Assembly (NCBI GenBank): GCA_963764825.1
Contig: CAVXUA010000008.1
Location: 124,001-188,000, forward strand
From: JAZGGS01 sp963764825
Lineage (GTDB): Bacteria > Bacteroidota > Ignavibacteria > Ignavibacteriales > Ignavibacteriaceae
Reading direction: 5' to 3'
DNA length: 64,000 bases
Positions 57,376 to 64,000 of this stretch are shown piece after piece. The position numbers and the translations under genes were made by a program. A model generated the notes under the pieces. It saw only the letters and a list, made by a program, of their open reading frames with translations, was not told the DNA's origin and ran no database searches. The stretch's first letter is position 1; each line of letters opens with the position of its first letter.

Positions 57376-59391
57376 ATGAATGCCAAAAAAAATTCTGGGT
57401 TTCTTAAAAAACAAAAAGAACTTGATAATCTTTATTCAGATAAAAAGCTTGGTTCATTTGTACAAAATGGCAAAACTTATTTCAGGTTGTTTGCGCCTTC
57501 CGCCGATAAAATTTCTCTCCTTACTTTTGCACAGCCGGAACAGACTAATGGTAAAGAATTTAAAATGGTAAAGGATGAGGACGGAGTTTGGGAAACTGCG
57601 ATAGAAGGTGAGCAATATGGATTGTTCTACGGTTTTAAGATTCATCATACCGAAGTCTCTGGCATTGAAGATATTATTTGTGTTGATCCTTATGCAAAAG
57701 CAGTTACTACTTTTAATACATATTACAATCCGCGCAGAGCTATTGTGGTTAAAGAAGGAGATTATAATTGGGAAGGGGATACCTGGATAAAAAATGATTG
57801 GCGTGATTTAATAATTTATGAAATGCATATTCGCGACATGACAGAACATCCTTCCTCCGGAGTTGAGCAGAGAGGAACTTATAAAGGATTAACTGAGAAA
57901 GGTAAACCCGGCGGATTAGATTATATAAAAAATCTCGGTGTAAATGCGGTTGAACTTTTACCTGTCCAGGAGTTTGCAAATATCGAAATTCCCTTCCAAA
58001 ATTCTGTAAATGGAAAACTTAATACTTGGAATCCATACGAAAGAAATCATTGGGGATATATGACGGCAGCGTTTCTTTGCACCGGAAAGTTACTATTCTG
58101 AAAATGTAAGAAGCATTGAATGGAATACATGGAGCGGTAAAGATGCAAGGGCTGTAACAGATTTTAAAGATATGGTTAAAGCATTTCATAAAGAAGGAAT
58201 TGCAGTTATAATGGATGTTGTCTATAACCATATTTCTGAATATGAAATTGGAAACTTTAAAGAAATAGATAGAGAATATTATTTTCGATTGGATGATAAT
58301 GGCGATTACATTGCACAAAGCTATTGCGGAAACGATTTTAAAACCGAACGGCCTATGGTTAAAAAGATTAATCATTGAAAGTGTGCTTTACTGGATGAAG
58401 GAATACCACATTGATGGATTTCGTTTCGATCTTGGAAAGCTGGTTGATTGGGAAACAGTTGAAGAAGTTTATTACGAAGCAAAAAAAATAAATCCTAATG
58501 TAATTTTTGTTTGCGAGCCCTGGGGTGGAGGGTACGATCCTGCAGGATTCTCTGCACGGGGATGGGGAAGCTGGAACGACCAAATAAGAAATGGTATAAA
58601 GGGCGAAAATCCTTTTGATGGTCATGGCTGGATATTTGGAAGTTGGTACGGAAATAATAACAGAAGCAGAATAGAAAGTTATGTTAACGGCACATTAAAT
58701 AAAGATGCAAATGGATTATTCCGGGAGCCTCATCATTCTGTTAATTATTTAGAATCGCATGATGGTTATACAATCGGCGACTTTATCCGACTTGGGTTGG
58801 GCGACGTAATGAAAAAGAAAATAATTAAAGATGTTGATGAACATGTTAAGTTATTACCGATGCAGTTAAGACTCAACAAACTTGCCGCACTCTTTCTCTT
58901 TACTTCACGTGGCATCACTATGATTCATTCCGGGCAGGAGTTTGCAAGGAGTAAAGTTATTCCGCCTGATGTTAAAGTGCCTGATGAAACATAGAGGAAC
59001 AATTGATCATAATAGTTATAATAAAGACAACGAAACGAATTACATCAACTATAATCATGCAAAAATTAACATTGAACTTTTAAATTATTATAAAGGATTA
59101 ATTCAGCTCAGGAAAAAATATGATGCCTTCCGCAGAGCAGGTTATAACGATGTAAACTTTTTCAAAATAAAAAATAATCCTTTTGCTCTTGGTTACCAGT
59201 TAGAATTTAAAAACGATGTTTTTATGGTATTGCTAAATGCTAATCCTAAATTGAAGGAAGAATTTATACTTCCTGAAGGTGAATGGAACATCCTGGTAAA
59301 TCCTGCAGCTGCAGGGATTGAAAATATGGGAACAGTAAGAAAGCGACTTGTTATTGAACCTTCTTCAGGTTATGTTTTAAAAATGAAATAA
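57376..59391 (+). CDS. pulA: Type I pullulanase / GH13 debranching enzyme, three frame breaks
   Basis: CBM48 domain GKTYFRLFAPSADKISLLTF, then a GH13 barrel. Regions: I VIMDVVYNHISEY, II IDGFRFDLGKLVD (nucleophile Asp), III VIFVCEPWGGG (acid Glu), IV VNYLESHDGYTIGD (Asp). IIYEMHIRDMTEHPSSGV and MIHSGQEFARSKVIP are pullulanase features. Shifts near 58070, 58360 and 58990; about 670 aa. No signal peptide seen, so likely cytosolic, cleaving alpha-1,6 bonds in glycogen or imported dextrins. Confidence 0.85.
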
Positions 59392-59397
59392 CTAATT

Positions 59398-60174
59398 ATG
59401 TTTACGCAAGTGAAAACATTCTTAATCATTCTTCTTTTTATACTTTTTACCAAACCAGATTTTTACGCACAGACCGAAGATAAAACCATAGGTTCTCCGG
59501 AGTGGCTGGTTGATATGTACTTTTGCAAAGCAGAGTTTACCGGTAAAGCAAATTATTTTACTGGCGCAATGATGGAGGACGAAAATGAACCTACTATTGG
59601 TGAAGAGCTTAACGGAAGTGGCAGCGTATCCTACCGTGAAATTTTTTCTGAAAATATAAAGAAAGTTTTTGCAGTTGAAGTAAAACCTGATGAAGGCATA
59701 GTTGATTTTTATTGTTATATGTTGGAAACAAATGAAGGTTGGAAAATTGAAGCAATAAGAAGGTTCTTATTACCAGGTTTTATTTACAGCGCAAAGGATT
59801 CGCTATCACAAATTACTAATCTCTCTGCTTCGGATACTGATTTGTTAAAACTTATTAACCTCATAACAAGCAGTGATGACGAATTAAAAACATATCTTCG
59901 TAATAACGTAAATGATTTTTACAAGCTTGTGCTGTATATAAAAGATGAGGACGCTAAAAATATTCAAAATATGTTAACCGGCTTAAACATTGATGCAGTT
60001 TACCAGGATGATAAGTTTCCCGGTTGCATTTTTTTACAGATAGGAGCATTTGATAAAACGGAGATGGGATATTTTTACTGCGGGGAAAGTTCTTCGTTGC
60101 CGGAAATTTCATCCAACCTGTTTATATATATTGAAGAAATATTGCCAAAGTGGTACATCTACAGGATTATATAG
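59398..60174 (+). CDS. Secreted protein of unknown function, 258 aa
   Basis: Signal peptide VKTFLIILLFILFTKPDFYA. The first half (EWLVDMYFCKAEFTGKANYF, REIFSENIKKVFAVEVKPDE) looks like an NTF2-like fold; the second half has helices followed by VYQDDKFPGCIFLQIGAFDK. Not recognised. Begins 7 bases after the pullulanase gene, and its last 8 bases overlap the convergent kinase gene. Confidence 0.5.
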   Translation: MFTQVKTFLIILLFILFTKPDFYAQTEDKTIGSPEWLVDMYFCKAEFTGKANYFTGAMMEDENEPTIGEELNGSGSVSYREIFSENIKKVFAVEVKPDEGIVDFYCYMLETNEGWKIEAIRRFLLPGFIYSAKDSLSQITNLSASDTDLLKLINLITSSDDELKTYLRNNVNDFYKLVLYIKDEDAKNIQNMLTGLNIDAVYQDDKFPGCIFLQIGAFDKTEMGYFYCGESSSLPEISSNLFIYIEEILPKWYIYRII

Positions 60175-63100
60175 AGTTATTATCTGAAATTCCTTTTCTT
60201 AACGATTTTTCAATAGATTTTTTAAAGCTCTGCAGGTTTACAGGTTTCTGGAAGACAAATTCAATTCCAAGCTCAAGGTAATCCTGTGCTACATTCCGCT
60301 CGATCTTTCGGCTTAAAACCATTACGGGGAGGGTGCTTAGTAGGTTTGCTTTAATAAGTTCCTGCACAAAATTGTATCCATTCAATTCAGGCATTTGATG
60401 CTCTGTAATAACCAATGCGGGTGGAGAGACGGAAATCATTTCAATTGCTTCTTTGCCATTGGAAGCAACCTCCACGTTATATTCCGGCGTAATGTTTTTA
60501 AGAATTTTAGAGTAGAGCAGCCTGTCGGTTTTGTTATCATCAACAATTAAAATGCTTGCAGAAGCAGTAGGCAGCGTAAATTTAAACTCGGAACCTTTAC
60601 CGTATTTACTTTCCACCCAAATCTTTCCGCCGTGTTTTTCTAATAATATCTTTTACTAGAGATAGCCCTAAGCCGCTTCCTTTTTCACCGCTGGTTCCTT
60701 CGGAAGTAAATTTTGTATCAACACTAAAAAGCTTATTAATATTTTCCTCTTTAATTCCCCGCCCGGTATCCTTGATAGAGAATTCTAAAAATCTTACAGT
60801 TCCTGATGGCTTAACAAAAACCGTTACTTTATCATCCTTGCTGGTAAATTTAATTGCATTTGATAACAGGTTATTAAAAACCTGTTCAATTAAATGTTTA
60901 TCAACAAAAACAAAGTAATCATTACCAACTGTTGAGTGGACATTAATTCCTTTTTGGAATGACATTCCGGATAAAGTATTAATCGATTTTTCGATAATTG
61001 ATTTAGCTTGAATCTTTTGCGGTTCAAATTTTACTCTTCCTGTTTGCAGCCTTGTCCAGTCAAGTAAAGAATTAACGAGCGATAACATCGAATTGGAAGA
61101 TTCTTTTATAAAATTGATATACTGTGTACGTTCCTCTTTGCTAAGCGATTCATCATTTGAGAGCAGTTCGGTAAAACCTAAAATTGAGCTAAAAGGAGTT
61201 CGCAGATCGTGGGAGATAATTGAGATGAACCTGTCTTTTGTTTCGTTCAGCTTCAGCAGGTTTTCCGTAGATTTTTTCAGTTCTTCCTCTGCTCTTTTCT
61301 TTTAAAGTAATATCACTTACCAATCCATAAATTTTTTGAATCTTACCTGCTTCGTCTCTTACTATTTTCACTTTATTTCTTATCCAAACTGCCCCTCCTT
61401 GTTTGTTTATTATCCTAACTTCCATTTCACTGGATAATTGGAACTTGCTGCGTATAATACCCGAGAGCCTCTTCTTAAGTACAGGAAAATCATCTGGGTG
61501 AATAATTTTTAAGAAGAGTTTGGAATCTCCAAGAAAATCGGCTTGAGAATAGCCGGTTACTTTTTCCACAGCAGATGTGTAGAACAATGGGCGCATCAAA
61601 TTATCTACCCGCTCAAAGGTATAAAGGAAGTCATCAATATTTTCAGTTACATTCCTGTATTTTTCTTCCGATTCTCTTATAACTTTCTGTGCACGTTTTC
61701 GCTCGGTTACATCACGCGTAACCATTTCAACAAATACTTTATTATCCGATTCAAAAGAGGAGACCGATATTTCGGTGTATATGAAAGAATTATCATTCTT
61801 TTTAGCAAGAAATTCAAAACGATCCGGTGCGTTTTTTCTCTGTTCAATTAGACGAAAATATTCCACTACTTTCAGAACATCATCCTTTGAAACCAGGTCT
61901 ATCAAATCCCTGCCAATCAGTTGATCCCCATTATCGTAACCAAATATTTCCGCAAATGAATTGTTGGCTTTTACTATCTTACCTTCAGATTCTACAGCAA
62001 TGCCATCTTGCGATACTTCGAAGAGTGACCGGTAAAGCGGCAATTCCTTTTCGGCGGATTTTTCTGCTGATATATCAGTTAGAAAAAAGTTATATGCATT
62101 CTCTTTAGTATCAACATCAAAAAAAGAATTTATTATTGGAAGTGTTGGTACCTCTTTTCTCTTTTTTGTTAAGAAGGGTAAGGTTTTAGTTATTGTACTC
62201 TCTTTGCTGAGTTCATTTAAATCGAGAGAATTATTTTTTAAGAAAGAAGGTGAAATCAGCTCGGAAATATTTTTCCCGGTTATTTCATCCTCATTATAAT
62301 CCAGCACTTTTAAAAAAGTTGAATTGGCATATATTATTTTTCCTGCCCGATCAACCGAACAAATTAATTGCCCGGTGTTTGCAACAATATTCTTAAGTAT
62401 TTTTTTTGATGATTTTATTCTCTCATCTTCTTCAAAACGCTCTGTTATATTATTGCACAGAACAATTATGGCTTCCTGATTCTCGTCAGCAAAAGAAAAT
62501 TTCAGCTCGAAGGTTTGCTTAACCTGGTCTTCGCCAAAAATATTAACATTAATTTCCCATACCTTTTGCTGTTTTAAATCTCCAAGTATTTTTTTAAAAT
62601 AATCTTCATTAAATAGTTTAAGAGCTTCGCCAAAAAACTTACCCATCATCTCTTCGGCTTTCTTACCAAAAAGTATTACAGCTTCATCATCCCAGAAAAT
62701 TATATTACCCGTATTATCTATAGCAAACAGAGCATTTGATAAATTGGAGGTAACAGACCTGTAATAATCAAGTTCTGATACTAGCCTGTCTTTCTGCGAT
62801 TTTTCAACTGCTTCGGAAGTTACATCGTTAAAGAAAAAATAAATAAACTGGATAGTTCCTCTTTTGCTAAGCAGTGGTTCAATCCTGCATTCAAAAGTGT
62901 ACTGCTTATCAGAAATATTCAGTTCAAGGTTTTTCTTAAGTGGCTCTTTGCTTTTGGTTACCTTCGCCATACTTTCGGTAAGAGAGTTTTGTACCGAAGA
63001 ATTAAAAAGTTCAGAAAGATTTTTGCCAATAATTGATGGCTGGCTAATGTTTAATTTTTCAGGAGCGCTGCCTGCTGAAAATTTTATTTCGCCATCCTGA

Positions 63101-63540
63101 TTTGTAACAATTAAAAAATCGTTTACTCTTCTTATAGCTTTTTCAATATAATCTGCGCGCAGTTCATGCTGGTCGGATAGATCAGTAAGAATCTTAATAT
63201 CTTCAATTAATAAAATTCCGCCCGAAAGTTTTTCTTCGTGGTAAAGCGGTGCACCTTTAACAATAAGTGTTATACGTCCGCCATCATTTGTGCGTACCTC
63301 TCTTATTTCCTTCTCAAACGAAAAGCCCTCTTTAAGTTCTCTAAGCTCTTCTGTTAAACTCGCCGAAGGAAAAATATCGGTTTCAAAAATGTTGGTACCC
63401 AATAGTGATGGAATCTCGAGCTGGTAAAGAATTCCGAATTTTTCAAAGTTCTGGTTTACCAGATCAATTTTTCCATCCAGGGAAAAGGTGATTATACCAA
63501 CAGGTGCCTGCTCAATAATGTTGGATATGTTATTTGCCAT
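60167..63540 (-). CDS. Soluble hybrid histidine kinase with six PAS domains and an atypical receiver, two frame breaks
   Basis: About 1,120 aa. Six PAS/PAC units in the first 700 residues, no membrane helix. The H-box reads RFISIISHDLRTPFSS across a shift near 61300. HATPase: NLLSNAIKFTSKDD, DTGRGIKEENI, KGSGLGLSLVKDI, then a shift near 60630. The C-terminal receiver has acidic VDDNK and the conserved KP, but the phosphorylation site reads ALVITEHQMPELNGY: Glu (TEH) where Asp is expected. Output after the receiver is absent. A cytosolic redox or ligand sensor is likely; the partner regulator is not in the window. Confidence 0.8.
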
Positions 63541-64000
63541 ATTGAAGCGGATTTATGATGATAATCGTAAGAATGATTTTTTGAGTTTCGCCCTTCTAAC
63601 TCTCTGAACTTATTTTAACCTCAATAATAATGCTAAATTCTGGTTGCTTTTAACATCTTTTGATTAATGGGATGAAGTTATTTTCCTGCTTAAAAAAGTT
63701 TGATTTCTGTTAATTATTAGTGAATTTAGAAGAGAAGAAGAACCAAATTGACTGAACTTTTTTCCCCGTTATTTTTTTGAGATTGAAAATCTTAAATAAA
63801 CTGATATTGGCAGTCTCATTTTGAGTCGCCATAGAGGAACCTAACTATTCAAAAATGAGCAAAATTTATATTTCCTTTTACGAAAGGTTTTTCAGAAATA
63901 ACACCCTCTCATAATCTAGCGATCATGCAATCCCGCGTTTAAACAGCAATGCATTCCTGCAATCATGCAGCCACTCCATCTCATTTGTTCTACTCAATAA
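63541..64000. other. Intergenic to window end, two similar GCRATCATGCA words
   Basis: About 460 bases with no gene. GCGATCATGCA (63919-63929) and GCAATCATGCA (63959-63969) recur 40 bases apart near the edge, with GCATTCCTGC between. They may belong to a dispersed repeat beyond the window. The kinase promoter should lie near 63541-63650. Confidence 0.45.

Overview
The window is an AT-rich bacterial chromosome segment, most likely from an Ignavibacteria-type member of the Bacteroidota/Chlorobiota. The main evidence is three secreted proteins that end in a type IX secretion (T9SS) type-A sorting domain with the NYPNPFNPST signature, together with a bacillithiol synthesis gene and many secreted or lipobox proteins. 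There is no rRNA, CRISPR array, phage module or recognisable transposase. One tRNA-Arg(CCT) is present.

Layout. 0-3.1 kb: minus-strand operon bshA, deoxynucleotide hydrolase-like gene, unknown gene, rRNA m5C methyltransferase. 3.2-5.9 kb: PfkB kinase, RmlD-type reductase, HAD phosphatase. 5.9-8.6 kb: ECF sigma, zinc-finger/HEAT anti-sigma and a secreted repeat protein (DUF4097-like). 8.95-11.8 kb: tRNA and a small glycan block (GT4, GNAT, GT2). 12-17.5 kb: two secreted arylsulfotransferase-like proteins with T9SS tails. 17.7-21.5 kb: a sigma-54 activator with a four-cysteine PAS domain, a consensus -24/-12 promoter, a TPR gene, an eight-heme secreted cytochrome and a 37-residue membrane peptide. 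21.6-32.3 kb: rpiA, a PLP sulfur-amino-acid lyase, PAP2 phosphatase, a flavoprotein/Fe-S membrane fusion, then gnd-zwf-pgl-pgi. 32.4-38.5 kb: arsenic island (arsR, arsM, arsC, acr3; opposite strand arsS, a peroxidase-like partner and DUF547), with a ferredoxin-adenylate cyclase fusion between the two arms. 38.6-42.5 kb: EamA exporter, enolase, glutamine synthetase. 42.5-49 kb: minus-strand series of small secreted proteins (YceI, SnoaL, PNPOx-like, unknowns) and two tandem MarR regulators. 49-64 kb: EamA, macrodomain, kbl-tdh, fumC, membrane proteins, pullulanase, and a six-PAS hybrid kinase with an atypical receiver.

Two signals look least explained by ordinary annotation. First, in the 42.5-48.1 kb series, the bases just after the stop codons of eight genes encode short peptides resembling the last 10-20 residues of a T9SS sorting domain, followed in some cases by related hairpins. 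This suggests that the small genes were placed in front of old T9SS gene ends. Second, the 17.7-21.5 kb block reads as a self-contained sigma-54 regulon for an extracellular multiheme cytochrome.

Quality caution: 26 genes, including eno, pgi and zwf, carry single-base frame breaks. These are concentrated at 3-8 kb, 18.7-42.4 kb, 56-59 kb and 60-61 kb, while 10.9-18.7 and 42.5-56.4 kb are clean. I treat these as probable consensus errors and annotate the interrupted genes as single CDSs.
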